From positions 2,295,001 to 2,359,000 of the forward strand of contig NC_084813.1 in assembly GCF_963583255.1 (NCBI RefSeq): a stretch of DNA of 64,000 nt, read 5' to 3'. Below the pieces are notes generated by a model. The model was given only the letters and a program-made list of their open reading frames with translations. It was not told where the DNA came from and did no database searches. A program made the translations under genes and the position numbers. Positions 1 to 12,501 of this stretch are shown piece by piece (the first letter of the stretch is position 1; each line of letters opens with the position of its first letter). The DNA comes from Pyrus communis. Its lineage: Eukaryota > Streptophyta > Magnoliopsida > Rosales > Rosaceae.

Positions 1-984
1 TCACCAAATTGTTATTTTTCCCCATTAATTTCTCACTAAAAATCTTAGCCTTGTCTTCTTCTTCTTTAGCTTTGCAAACAATCCAATCTCCAACCCACTT
101 TACCATTTTCTCCTCCAAACCCAAAACCCCTCCTCTATTCCTCACCCAAGCAAGGAAAACCCCATCCGGCCCTCCTCCAAAACATCAAAGAGACCATCCT
201 CAAGCAAGGAAACCATCCCCATTGGTTTGAACGCGAGATCTCGGTCGAATCGCTGGATATGGAGATGAAAATGACTGCGATATGTTCGTCCCTAACATCT
301 ATGCTCCACCCCCCGTCACACTCTGAGCCTGCTGCCGGAGTGCATCACCTTTTCGATCGTTGTTTTGATTGTAAAATCGACAGAAGCCATTTTCAACGAT
401 GATGAGCATGGGAATCCGATTGATTCTCGTTGTAGTTCAAAACCGTATGGTCTCTCTGTCATTGCAACTGTCCCTTGCGATTAAATCTGGGACTGAAAGG
501 GTGAGGTGAGGGTGGCGGAATTGGCCAGAGAAAAGGTGGAGGAGACGGGAGAGGTGGGGATGCTGTGAGATTTTATTTTCTGGGTTTGGGATGGGATGGT
601 ATGATTTTCTGGATTTAGTTTGGGTTAGAAATGATTTTCCGGGTTTGGGAGTTGCGGTGACAATTCGGCAAATGTGGGGGGTGATAACGGCAAGTGGGAG
701 AGAGGAGGATGGAGTGAGGGGAGGACGATGGAACGACGGCGTTCTACGGAGAAAGGAGGCGTTTTGGGGAGAAAGGAGGGAGAGAGATTTTTTAATTAAA
801 TTTAATTGTTAAATAAAATATTATTAATTTATTATTAATTAATTAATTTTTTATGTGAATTGAGTGAGGAGTGGATCTCGCTCCTACCACGTCATTATTT
901 AATTGACAGAAAATTTAACGAAGGTCTGACATTTCAACGAATTAATAAGATAAGGTATGACATTATAACACTTAAGATCCTAAA

Positions 985-1038
985 GTTGACCCATAATTGT
1001 GGTTTGACCCATAATTGTGGTTCGATCCATAATTGAGC
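985..1038. repeat. 18-bp tandem repeat, three copies
   Basis: The unit tttgacccataattgtgg occurs three times in a row. The first two copies are nearly identical, and the third carries substitutions (gatccataattgag). It is a local minisatellite with no obvious function. Confidence 0.8.
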
Positions 1039-1150
1039 TAGTTTTCTGTAATTTGCCCAATACTATAACTAGGGAGAAGTTGACTTTGAGCAACTACAAT
1101 GGGTACAAAATTATCCCATGATTAGGCTTCTAAAGTTCAACGTTTGTTTT

Positions 1151-1290
1151 TTGGGAACTTTAACAAAAGTTCTCGGTACTGTTCACTTTAATGAAAAATC
1201 ATATTTTTACTCTAAAAAATCAATCATAGTACTATTTACTTACAGAACAATTTTGTCATTTTCGTTAAAACGTAAAGTTTTCAAGCCATT
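1151..1290. mobile_element. Probable MITE with imperfect terminal inverted repeats
   Basis: The segment begins near gggaactttaacaaaag and ends near ttttcgttaaaacgtaaag, which form an imperfect inverted pair. Inside is the string ctcggtactgttcacttta, which I recall as part of an abundant Rosaceae interspersed repeat. I could not read a clear target-site duplication, so the ends are approximate. Confidence 0.4.
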
Positions 1291-3325
1291 TTCATTTTGG
1301 TTTTTTGGATTTTTATGTACTTTTTCTTCTTTTGTTTTAGGAATTCTTTTAGGGAAATTAATTAGTATGCATTAATTATAGTGGCATTTTATGTAACTTA
1401 GGTTTTAAAAGCGAGTTAGTTATGCAGCAAAATTGTCGGAAGTATTTTGATCAAAATTCTAAAAGACAAAAATGTTGGTTTTAAATGTGAATTATTTATG
1501 CCTCAATGAACTACCCTAAGAGGCGTCCCAGAAGTAGGAAGATAAGGCGCTTACATCTAAATGTCCCAATTTTCACTTCTTTCAAAAGACAAAAGAAGAG
1601 TTACATTTAGAACAAAAATGTTGGTTCAGACTGAATAATACAAAATAGACAAAAAGATGTTGGTCCATAATTGCAAGTCCACCCGTTTTAGGAGGCAATG
1701 GCATATAAGTTGCCACTCCCATTCACTATGAGCAGCAGTTGCTTTTGTGAAACTCTATCCATTTGGAAATGGCATAGGGTAAGGACAAGTACTGTTCATA
1801 ATTATATAATTATTATTATTTATTTATTTATTTTCCTGTGATCTTATCTTCCACGTATCATTATTGCTCAAAATTTTCAACCACTCTCGCTATGTCATTT
1901 GTCATTATTTATTAATAATATATGCTTAAATTTTTAATAAGATTTTCCTATATACCTAATGCCACATGATAACTGAATAAGTTGACTTCCACTTCGCTTT
2001 CTGTTAGGTCTTTTCCTTTCCGTGAACACTTCACGAAGCTTTTATATTTGAGTGAGATTCTCAATCCCTACTATAGAGCTACTCTAAAAGAGGGCTTCAC
2101 TTAGCTTTCTGTGCGTTGACTCTTCTTGGACCTATTCTCTGACCGCTTCATGGGTTCCCTAGAAATGTGATCTATCATCTATTAGTCAAACCATTATTTG
2201 ACCGTGATGGTGTGGCAACTCGAAGTCTCACTTTTTACTGATGTGGCAGTAAGTAATATTCCACATAGGAGAAAATGAAAACTACATTTTATAAAAATGT
2301 TAAGCTTTGTTTTTTCTTTGACAAACTATATTATTTATGCTAAAGAGAGATAGTGTACTTAGTTTTACAATAAGCTAACAATAATATATTTCAAAATCGC
2401 ATTTTGGAGAGAATTGAAGCTAAAAATAAAAAAATAATTGGGAAATACCCTAAAATGGGACAATTTCTTAATCCTAAGACAGAAATAGAACAAATGTGTC
2501 ATGCACAAGCTATGCGCAAAACCAAAATTACTAAAATACGCACATATAAATGGATTATTCCTCCCATTTTCTAATTTATTTCTCTTTCTACTCTCTTTCT
2601 CTCTCTCGCTTCCTCTCTTCTTTCACTCTCTCTCTTTCCCCCTTCCTTAGATCTTTGAGCTTCGATTTTGAAGAGATGAAAGCCCAAAGACAGGCCAGAA
2701 GAGTGAGCTAGGCTTTGAGTTCACCTCATACCTCTGATTTCAAACAAAGGGATATGAGAGAGAGGTGAGAAGAGTGAGCTGGGTTTCGTAACATATTTTC
2801 TGTTTTGGCCTGAAAGTTTCATTTTTTTATGGTGACTGAAGCTTTGACAGGCATAGTAAGGTAAGGTGTTTTGTTCCAAGTTCCTTCATATAAAAGACTT
2901 ATGGAATAAATGGGTTATTTGTAAGATGAATTAATACTTAGAAGTTAAATTAGGGTTTTTGTTTCATGTTGAGGCGTGTGGGTCGTGGAATAAATTTCAA
3001 GTTTTGACGTGCTACAAGACTAGGATGGAACAATTTCTGGTTCAAGTGTTCAATTGTCGAAATTTGTGAATTTTTTTCCGTAATGTGCATATGGCGTGCA
3101 TGGCTACATCTTAATATGAGAAGTAGGAATGTTCACTAGTTATGATGCACGCATATTGTGCCTCAGAATTTAGCGAGGATGACCACAACCTAGTTGGCTA
3201 GGCGAAAAGCAAAATTAAGAAAAAACTTAAAGGACGTTAAGGGTCATGCTTGTCCGTGCAATAATGATAGGAGCATATTCATGCGACTTAAATGGCTTGT
3301 TCTCATGCATTTACGTTATGTTTCT

Positions 3326-5095
3326 TTAGTTATTTTAGTACTTTAAGCTATTTTCGTGTGTTTGTAGGTCCAAAGGGCTAAAGGAGCAAAAAGATGCATT
3401 TTGGGGACTTTTGGAGCACTTTTGGGCTAAGGACGGATAGCTTATGCTTGAAGCCAAAGTGTTGGACGAAATTGAAGACCTAATTGGAGCCAAAGTGTTG
3501 GAACCTTGTTCTCTTTAGTTTTAGGACATTTAAACCTTTCCTAATCCCAATCATGCCATGCATAACACACATCCATTCTAACACATTGTCATTGCACATG
3601 CATTTCCTTCATTAGTTAACCCACATGCACTTATCACTTATCATCACCACATATCATATCACTTAATCACTTATCACTTATCATCGCCACTTAACCACTT
3701 ATCATATCATAACCACATATCATATCACTTATCACTTATCACTTAACATATCATCCACCTACTTCACCTACAACATCCACCTACTTCACCTACAACATCC
3801 ACTTCACCTACAACATCCACCTACTTCACCTACAACATCCACCTACTTCACCTACAAATGACATAGCCATATGTTCCCTCCACTACTCCTATAAATACCC
3901 TTGCATTCATTCATTCAATAGACATCTCATTCCATACAAAACACATAACACAAACACTTCCCCTTAGAATCCAAAACCGTGAGTCCCCCATCCACTTCTC
4001 CTCCATTGCTTCCATTTCCACCACTCCTCATCCATTTCCATAATCCCCCAAACCTCACCTTAGACCTTGTGCTACAACAACGAGGAAGATAAGAGGGCCT
4101 AAACGTTCATACAATTCAAGTGTGAGTTGTTGGAATGTTTAGGTGTTTCTTTGATTTCAAAGTTTAAATTCAATTCTCTTTGTTTTGTACGTATGAGGAA
4201 TGGAAGAGAAGAGTGCCTAAACGTTCATACAATTCAAGTTTGAGTTGTTGGAATGTTTAGGTGTTAGTTATTTTAGTACTTTAAGCTATTTTCGTGTGTT
4301 TGTAGGTCCAAAGGGCTAAAGGAGCAAAAAGATGCATTTTGGGGACTTTTGGAGCACTTTTGGGCTAAGGACGGATAGCTTATGCTTGAAGCCAAAGTGT
4401 TGGACGAAATTGAAGACCTAATTGGAGCCAAAGTGTTGGAACCTTGTTCTCTTTAGTTTTAGGACATTTAAACCTTTCCTAATCCCAATCATGCCATGCA
4501 TAACACACATCCATTCTAACACATTGTCATTGCACATGCATTTCCTTCATTAGTTAACCCACATGCACTTATCACTTATCATCACCACATATCATATCAC
4601 TTAATCACTTATCACTTATCATCACCACTTAACCACTTATCATATCATAACCACATATCATATCACTTATCACTTATCACTTAACATATCATCCACCTAC
4701 TTCACCTACAACATCCACTTCACCTACAACATCCACCTACTTCACCTACAACATCCACCTACTTCACCTACAACATCCACCTACTTCACCTACAAATGAC
4801 ATAGCCATATGTTCCCTCCACTACTCCTATAAATACCCTTGCATTCATTCATTCATGGACATCTCATTCACAACACAACAACCCTCAAACACTTCCATTC
4901 TTTCCTTAGCCGTGAGTCCCCCCTCCCTACTAATCCAAACACCAACCATCTTTCCATTTCCATCACTCCTCACTCCATTCCACACTTCCATTCCCCCAAA
5001 CCAACTATCCTTAGACCTTATGCTACAATAACGAGGAAGAGAAGAGGACCTAAACGTTCATACAATTCAAGTTTGAGTTGTTGGAATGTTTAGGT
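3326..5095 (+). repeat. Direct duplication of the LTR promoter block
   Basis: The block beginning ttagttattttagtacttt at 3326 starts again at 4264, period 938. Both copies include the cacttatcacttatcat microsatellite, a minisatellite of cacctacttcacctacaac-type units, and a TATA box (ctataaata at 3889-3897 and 4827-4835). A shorter piece ending gttggaatgtttaggtg occurs three times (near 4125, 4238 and 5071). The second copy differs by scattered substitutions and indels, so the duplication is not brand new. Confidence 0.85.
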
Positions 5096-5732
5096 GATTC
5101 TTTGATTTCAACGTAATGAGGAACTAAAACCCCCTTTAGCTAGGGGGTGATTCGAAATAAATGTTTATGCTTGCATTTTGATTTGATTACTTCTAATTGC
5201 GTTTCATAAGTTGTGATTCAATTTGTTTAACCGTTTGATTGATAACTTATTTATGTATGTTTATTAAGAATGCGCGCTTAATTTTCATGCATGAATATGA
5301 CGCTAGAATATAAGTGAATTTCACCTAATCGTTATGAACTTATATTCACAAGTAGTGGAGGTTGCTTATAAACAATCGCGTTAAACGAATTCTTGGCATA
5401 AGTTTCATGCGTATTCCATAGTAACGAATGCCTCGTCAAAACTTATAATCTTCATAGAGCGTAATGATTCTTGCTTGTATCTCTATTATGCAATCATGTA
5501 GGGGACTTGTGGGGAATGTTTTGGGTTGTCGTATGCAATCATCCAATTCAATAACGTTAGGAAGATTTGAAGGTTAATTTAAGCGGATCTAATTAACTTG
5601 GAGTGTTGAGAATTAATGATTTATTGAAACGCAATTGGAAATCATTTTATTATGCAAGTGTAACATATGTGGAGATGACCCCCTTAGCTAGCATTCATCC
5701 ATTCTATTTCATCAATTTCATATTTACATTCT

Positions 5733-5950
5733 GTTTTAATTTGTTCATTTAATTTAATTTCGTATAAACTTAAATCCCCCTTTACTTTAATGTCAATTTA
5801 GTTAGAAATCATTTTAGTTTGTGTTTTTAAAAGCATTTTGAGTTTTAATTTGTTCATTTAATTTAATTTCGTATAAACTTAAATCCCCCTTTACTTTAAT
5901 GTCAATTTAGTTAGAAATCATTTTAGTTTGTGTTTTTAAAAGCATTTTGA
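5733..5950 (+). repeat. 109-bp tandem duplication within the solo LTR
   Basis: Two adjacent copies (5733-5841 and 5842-5950) begin gttttaatttgttcattt and appear essentially identical by eye, so the duplication is recent. It is not seen in the other LTR copies in this window. Confidence 0.85.
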
Positions 5951-7500
5951 GTCTTTGGTTTGTCTTAGTGTTTTAAAGTTTAGTTTTACATTCTTTGAGT
6001 CTAGTATAGTGTTTTAAACTTTATTTTACGTTTTTTTGAGTCAGTTTCCAAGAGATTTGCAATCCCTCCTAATCCCCGGTCCAGAACGATCCCTACTTAT
6101 ACTTATACTACAATTGACGAAAAGAGGGTTTAATTTGTGTGCGTATAAATCACGCATCAAATAACAACAATGAGTATCATGTTTTCCATGCACACGGTTA
6201 AATGGTGGTTGATATACGTAGTAAGACTTTTCAAACTTTCAATGTAACCTTATATACATAACAATTTTGTTTTAATTGTATCCACTATACCAATATGTTG
6301 CCGTTAATGTTTCTCTCATTCTGTGCATATCATATGCATATACTGTACATACTATGTGCATATAGTGTGCTATAGTATATTATGTGTTGATGGTGCGTAT
6401 TTACATCTTTGATACTCTTCGCATTAATGTAGTTTACTGCTTTTTCATTTGATTAAGAGGTAGGCCCTGCATATACAAAAAAAGCAAATGAGTTCGTGAA
6501 ATAATTTCATTTGATTCAATTGGATTCTTTCTTGCCCATTCAAATTGAATTTTTTTTAAATCCTTGAAATATTTGAGCCCAATCAAATTTGATACCAAAT
6601 TCAAATGAATGAATCTCTGCTTGCGTCATTTTTTCTAATTTCGAAGAAAGAGAGAGCTGTGAGCTTTGGGTTTTTGGGTTGAGCAAAGATCTATGAGCAT
6701 AACATGTACATGTCTTGCGCATGTCGTGTACATACAGTGTATGAGCGAGCTTAATACGAAGAGAGCGAACTAGTAAGCAAAACAATTTCGTCCATATCGT
6801 TCTCTCTTCCTTCTTTCCACTATGATTTCTCTCTTTTCCCTCAAATTTATCTCTTCTCCAAAAGGCAACTGACCTTTAATACGTTTTTTCATTTTATTGC
6901 AGCAAAAGCCAAACCCTATTTTAGTGCTTGTAAATTTGGATCGAGAGAGGGAGCGGGGGGAGGGAGAAGATAGAAGAAATGAAAACCCATATATAAATAA
7001 GAGAAATGATAAAAAAAAATCAAAATTGAAGGATTTGGGTCTCCGCCAAGAAATACCAAACCAATCACTTCAACTCCAAAATCAAAAAGTAAAATTAAGC
7101 ACACCCAATTCATAAAACCTACGAATGAAAAGGTAAAAATAGAAGAAGATGAGTGGGTTAGCGAGAGAACTCTTGTGCATATTCAAAATGTAGAGAGAGA
7201 GGAAAAAGAGAAAGAAAGAGAGAGAACTTGGATGAAGAAGATGGGTGGATTAGGGTTCTTTGAACTAGAATTGGGGGAGATGAATTTTCTCTCTCTACAA
7301 AATGAGAAATGAGAGTTGGAATTTATGGATAACCCGTTTATATAGAAGGACAATTTGATCATTTCAAAGTGTTGAAAAAATTCTATTTCTATCTGATTGT
7401 TGTGCATAACATGTGCATGTTTTGTGCATATTTGAAATGTCCTATTACTATCCCAAGATTAGAAAACTGCCATAATTTTGAGTATTTCCCAAGATAATAT

Positions 7501-8778
7501 GCCACGCAGGTCCCACTCTTTCTCTTCTCTCTCCTTCCCTCTTCTATTCTCTCCCTCCCTTGCACGCTGCAACAACAGTTAACGCAGCAATGCCGCGAGG
7601 ACAGGGCCACTGTCCTTAAACCACCAGCGAATCTATCTTATTTCATCATATTCAAAGTTTACAGCTTCGAATTTCGGATGTAGAGGCGAAAGTTCGTGAG
7701 TTTTCGGGCCGAGCCCATAATTTCTTTCTGCTCGTGGAGAAGCGCGGCTGGGCCGATCAGATGGTGATAATCATTTTAAGCTTCTAGTTTATGCATATAT
7801 ATAATCATTTACTGTTCACTTGTATGTATAATCAGACCCACAATTTTTCTTCATTTTCTGTTCGCGGCCGAGCTCTTCTTTAGCAAAAATGGATAGCGGA
7901 ACTTTCCGCCACGAATAGTAGGGAAAACAAAATAACTTGTTTCTAATTTTTCAAGCACTATTGAAGAAAATTTAGAAACAAAGTGAATATTTTTATAATA
8001 AAGTTGAAAAAGAATACCAGAGAAGGTTCTGGTTTTTGCGTGAAAACTGCAGCATTTAGTTCTTTCTAGTTTATTCATAGGGTTTTTGAACTTTAATCTT
8101 GAAGAAGATTAAAATTTAATAAAAATATGATGTTAGATTGAATATTGATTTTAGTCCTTTAATAAGTACTGAATTCAAATTCATATTATATTTTTGTTTT
8201 AATATTGAATAGATATCTTATTTAATGTTATTACATTAAATTTTAAATTTATTATTTACACATTTTATTTCATCAATTTTACTTAAATTCATCTAATTAG
8301 TCCGTATCCTAGTATATTTTTTACTAAATTAGTGTATCGAAATGTATCGAAAATTCTATATCTAAATATATGATACTACATTAGTGTACCAAAATGTCGG
8401 TATCTAAATATATAATAATAAACTAGTGTACCGAAATGTACATACCTAAACATATTTTATTAACTGTTCTCCATAAAAAAAAAAAAAAAAAAAAAAACAT
8501 ATTTTACTACCCCAATGTACTGAAATGTTCGTATCTAAACATATTTTACTAACCTAGTGTGCAGAAATATTTGTACCTAAATATATTATAATGAATTAGT
8601 GGCACGAAAGAATTTGTCCTAATGTGGGAAGAAGAGATAGAAGAGGAAGAATGGGACTCGTGTGACATTTTAATTTTCCATCTTAACTTAAAATTTTTAT
8701 AAAAGAAAAAAAAGTTATTTTTTACCCTATGTAGAATGTAGCATATATTGATTGCTGCAAAAGAGTGAGACGTGTAGT
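7501..8778. other. Intergenic, no gene recognised
   Basis: AT-rich sequence with only short, motif-free open frames. It includes a degenerate tandem region at about 8305-8600, described separately. Confidence 0.6.
8305..8600. repeat. Degenerate tandem repeat, about 45-55 bp unit, with an A-tract
   Basis: Five or so units share a core resembling tagtgtaccgaaatgt followed by tatctaaatatatt. An adenine run of over 20 bases near 8476-8499 interrupts one unit. The sequence resembles the gtaccc-rich, AT-rich interiors of MULE-type elements such as the one at 57505-58428, but I could not find paired ends here. Confidence 0.6.
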
Positions 8779-9345
8779 TGTTGTGGATGCAAATTTCTGC
8801 CTTCTTCTCCTTTGACGAAAATGCACTTCCAAAATAATAAGACCTAAAATCAAGGCCAAAGCCTCACGGGCCCACGATGAATGGGGGGGCTTTGGCCGAA
8901 GAATCTTCGATGCCAAAGTTAGAATTTGAGAAAGAAAGTGTTTAGGGAATTTTAGGGAGAGAATGAACTTAGCTTTTTAGAGAAAAATAGGACTATTTAT
9001 GGGGGTGTGGCTGCTCCTATTTGGAAAAATAGGGACTAGGCTTATGGTGGTATTTTGAACATAATTGCAAGATATTATGTCAAATAATATCTTGCAATTG
9101 TTTTGGTAATTAATCTCAATTTGAATGGAATAATTGGGAGTTACCTTATGGGTGAGGATTTGATGAGGAGTGGTAAGAGGGTTTTGAATAAATACCATTT
9201 TGATCACCCTTGACCTTGATTGAGTTGTTATTGTTCGTTACAAGCGCATGGGAATCCCGGTGTGCCTCAAGGGTAATTTTGTCCTTTTCACCCAAAAGTC
9301 CACGTGTCGCCTCCATAATTTTCTTGATTATTTTTGGCTCCACCA
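8779..9345 (-). mobile_element. 3' LTR of Tat-A (Ty3/gypsy)
   Basis: On the minus strand this block begins TGGTGGAGCC and ends CCACAACA, after a purine-rich tract (ggtgtggggca) that fits a polypurine tract. A TATA-like motif (ccataaatag, minus strand, near 8994) sits in the expected place. The minus-strand integrase pseudogene at 12502-16363 lies on the correct side for this to be the 3' LTR. The outer end at 8779 is better supported than the inner end. I could not find the matching 5' LTR on the right, so the target-site duplication is unverified. Confidence 0.5.
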
Positions 9346-9550
9346 ATGCCCCACACCTATTGGGCTGCTCACAGGAAAGGGCAGCAGGTGTAGAGATATT
9401 CCCTTGCTTTAGGAAACGTAAGATTGTTTCCTATTTTGATGTAGATTTCCACATTAATTGGAAATTAGATCATTCTAGGAAAGGGAAATAAATTACTTCC
9501 AAAGTCTATTTAAGTCTACCTTAAGTAGATGATTAAATCATTTATTCTAC

Positions 9551-9560
9551 CCTATAAAAG
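9551..9560 (+). promoter_or_regulatory. TATA-box candidate for the Tat-A antisense gene
   Basis: The plus-strand motif ccctataaaagagag lies between the LTR and the antisense coiled-coil pseudogene. This is the position in which Tat-B and Tat-C have TATA boxes for their antisense genes. Confidence 0.45.
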
Positions 9561-10312
9561 AGAGAAAGCTAGAGGATATTTGTTCCCCCTCATTTAGAAA
9601 TCTTTTACACTTGCCCATGCAAATGACTGTATTTCATTGCTTTTTTGCCTTATTAGCGCTGCATCGAGGTAAGAAAAAAAAAATATTTTCCTTGTCTTCT
9701 TCTTGGATAGTGCTATCGTGGGGTGGTACGGCACGTCAGCTAGCAGGGGCTAGGAGTCAGCTCGACATGGGCCAATGAGGTGTTTTGGCAGAGACCATTA
9801 CTTGGGCTACTCGACTTGGCTAAAGCTAAGGGCAGTTGTGTAGTTGTGCAGCTGGGGCCGTAGATTGAGGAGTTAGGGCGCAATGCTAGGTAAGGCGCAT
9901 GGCTCATGTCCTTTGGATGCTTGGACCTGACGTAGGCAAGGCTGGCGATTGAGAGAACTGAGGAGGTTGCAAGCTTTATGGGCTGTTGGAATGCTAGGCA
10001 TACAGGTATCCTGCTTGTTGGTCTGAGAGAAAAAATAAAGGAAAAGCCATCATAGGTTGAGCTCCCCTGCTGAGTACCGTGAATGTTGTTAGCTGCTTAG
10101 TTTTTTTCGCCAAGAGAAAGATGGGCTGCTCCCGAAATAGGAGATAAAAAAGATCAAGATAGATGGAATGACTTGTCTGATCGCTGTCGTGGAGCTTATT
10201 ATGAATGAAGGTGGAAAGAAGAGATCTTTCTCGCCTGCTCAAGAGTTGTCGTTTGATAAAAACTGAAGACTTCATTCGCTACTCATGAGGGTCACTTGCT
10301 GCTGAGAGGCCT

Positions 10313-11266
10313 GTGATTGACTTAACTTCTTCTAATGGGAAGAAAAATAAGGCTGCTAGATCTGAGCCTATGACGCCTACCATTCCAAAAATAGCTAGTA
10401 TGATTGTTGATAAGATTGCTCAGCATAAAGGTGTTGTTTGCCCAAGTTCCTTTGCGAAGCATGCAACCAAATACAACAATTCAAGCAGCCGAGTCTCTGC
10501 TTCTTGACGAAGAGGATACCAAAGCTACCAAGGAGGTGGCAAAGACTGTGGCAGTTGAAGCTTATTCCTCTGCTGAGAATATCAAGAGGTTGGAGTTTGA
10601 GCTCGCTTTGAAAGGGGTCTAATATTTCTGCCCCTACTTCTCTACAGCTTGAGGCCACTCACTAAGAGATCGTTGACTTGAAAACTAGGCTTAACGCAAT
10701 CAAAGTTAAGTATGACAGTGTAAAGAAAGAGATCAGATTCAAGATCTTGAGTGTGCTATTTCTGAGCTCAGCTTACGCAAAGGATGAAGAGTTAATTGCT
10801 GTTTATAATTAGGTGATCCACTTCAAGAAGATCGTCGATAGGCTCAAACCCTAAGTGTTGGAACTCGAAGGTGCACTGAGATCAACAAAAATTTGAAGAA
10901 GGAAATGGATAAGCTGCAAAGTGTTCATGTTGGTCTGCTAGAAGAGAACGAGCAGCTGAAGGGCTCGAGGCTTTGCTTGTTCAGAGTCAGGCTGATTTCT
11001 ACAATCTGGATTATGTAGATCATTTCTTTGGTAGGCCGTCTATCTTTGAGTTTGCTGGGAAAGACTTTGAGACCTTATCTAGTTATTCGGAAGACTTGCT
11101 TGCGTTTACTTTTGAGGCATCCATTGGTAAAGTAGTCAAAGAAGTTGGTACGTAGGCTGGGGCAGCTAGGGTTGAAGTGGCGGATGATGCCGCTGCTGAG
11201 AGCAATGCGACTGTTGAAGATATGGCGACCGAGTAGTCGTTGAATGTCCAAGCTGTTGAAAAGTAA
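10313..11266 (+). pseudogene. Antisense coiled-coil gene of Tat-A, broken
   Basis: Plus-strand reading gives a Lys/Glu-rich protein in pieces: IVDKIAQHKGVVCPSSFAKH, then SLLLDEEDTKATKEVAK, a long heptad-like coiled-coil stretch (IVDLKTRLNAIKVKYDSVKK), and a C-terminal block FGRPSIFEFAGKDFETLSSY ending at a TAA at 11264-11266. At least two frameshifts and several internal stops break it. It runs opposite to the Tat-A pol, which ends at 12502, and lies between pol and the 3' LTR. I recall similar proteins next to gypsy elements in Rosaceae genomes but know no established function. Upstream sequence (about 9990-10310) may hold decayed earlier exons. Confidence 0.6.
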
Positions 11267-11746
11267 TCTTCTAGGTAGCCTTTAGGATTTTCTTTGTTTT
11301 CCTTGTTGCCTTTTGCTTTGCTTGAACTCCTTTGGCGTTTGCTAATTGTTCATCAATTTTTCTAGAAAATTTAATAAACTTGCTTCCTTCGCTTTTCTTC
11401 ATCTTTGCTTCTTTTGTTTATGCCTAACCTTTGACTTTTAGACCAGCGGTAAACATGCTACTTTTCTATAAGAAGACAGACCCGTTTAGCTTATGCAATT
11501 GTAGGTGTTAGTGCAGAACTTTTGCAAAGTTGTTAGCCATAGGGTTAGTAGCCGGACGCCTAACTTACAGAAGTAGATGAGTCCACGTGACCACTTGGCT
11601 GTTAACCTTGGCTTTCCTCAATCTTTTAAGTTGTGTGGCCTGTATCACAACATACTAAAGATTTTTGGGTTATGAAATTCGCTAACCTTTCGTATCCAAA
11701 GTACGCGGTTATATGAAATTTCATAAGCAAAAGTCCGAGAGAACTC

Positions 11747-11751
<5 letters not shown>

Positions 11752-11788
<37 letters not shown>
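11752..11788. repeat. Poly-T tract of 37 bases
   Basis: An uninterrupted run of thymines lies in the non-coding gap between the antisense pseudogene and the end of pol. It may be a remnant poly(A) tail or slippage product. Its length should be treated as uncertain. Confidence 0.8.
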
Positions 11789-11789
<1 letters not shown>

Positions 11790-12501
11790 TTTTTGTAACC
11801 AATTCTGTGGGTTGCGTAGCATCATAACACCTTAGGAATTAGTGTAGATCTAAACGATTATTCTGCGTTTAGCAAAGGTAAAGCTTATCGACTGTGTAGC
11901 ATGTCGGCAGTGAATAAAGCTTTGTATATGCATGCTAACTTGTTTAACCTTTCACAAAAATGTGTGGTTATATAAGTTTAGCACAACTTACTGCTCGAAG
12001 GGCAAGTCGTAAGCAGTCTTCTGGAAACCATTGGTTACCTTAGTGCACTCTATAGCAGCTTTAGGGTTTTAGGGCAGTCGTCCATAAGGCTTACTGCATA
12101 ATGTGCCACCTTCATCTCTAAGGCATGGTTCCCTATGGATTAGGCTAAGAGACCCAAAATCCTTCAGTTAGCTAAGCTTTGAAAAAGACCATTGTGGCTG
12201 CTACTAGGAATCCTGACGTAAGCCATCATGCACCTAGTTATACCAGGGCAGCCCTACTCATCCAAGTCTGGATATTCAGAATGTATAGTTTATATTCTCT
12301 CGTTGGAGAGCAGACCCATGTGGGTGTTGGGGAATTGGTTTACCTTCTCTCACTGAATAGCATGGTTGGTTCCTAGGGGGCGCAATTCTTGCGGTGAGTC
12401 TCTAAGAATTACATAACAACTGGATAACTCTCGGTTTGCGAGGTGGTGCCCGTCAAGCTGCTTGAGCCTTCAGGCTTTGATGTAGCAAGAGGTCACGTAT
12501 G

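Larger units (their letters stand above)
1..2439. other. Intergenic, AT-rich, no gene recognised
   Basis: No convincing gene is visible. The first 900 bases hold short unrelated open frames with no motif I recognise. The stretch 985-1038 has three imperfect copies of an 18-bp unit (core gacccataattgtgg). A small MITE-like repeat lies at about 1151-1290. The rest is AT-rich plant intergenic DNA. Confidence 0.6.
3265..6159 (+). mobile_element. Solo LTR of the Athila-like family, plus orientation
   Basis: The element starts TGATAGGAGC and ends CGCATCA, and is flanked on both sides by AATAA (3260-3264 and 6160-6164), a perfect 5-bp target-site duplication. Its ends match the LTRs of the full element at 16369-26866, in the opposite orientation. 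At 2895 bp it is the longest copy here, because of a direct duplication of about 0.9 kb (period 938) and a 109-bp tandem duplication (5733-5950). No internal region, PBS or PPT follows it, so it is a solo LTR formed by recombination between the two LTRs of an inserted element. Confidence 0.93.
2440..7500. mobile_element. Mutator-like element with long TIRs, split by a solo LTR
   Basis: The left end reads inward gggaaataccctaaaatggg and the right end, reverse-complemented, reads gggaaatactcaaaattatg. The similarity continues for roughly 200 bases, including a TATA-like motif in each arm (catataaat near 2543, and tatataaac on the reverse strand near 7338-7346). The flanking 9-mers aaaataatt (2431-2439) and aagataata (7501-7509) match at 7 of 9 positions, consistent with an aged 9-bp MULE duplication. 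About 2.2 kb of own sequence remains after removing the solo LTR at 3265-6159. It has pyrimidine-rich leader-like stretches but no recognisable transposase, so it is non-autonomous. Confidence 0.5.

Noticed and set aside
6540..7407. Several 65-81 codon open frames on both strands
   Set aside because: No motif, and they overlap each other within a low-complexity, GAGA-rich MULE interior.
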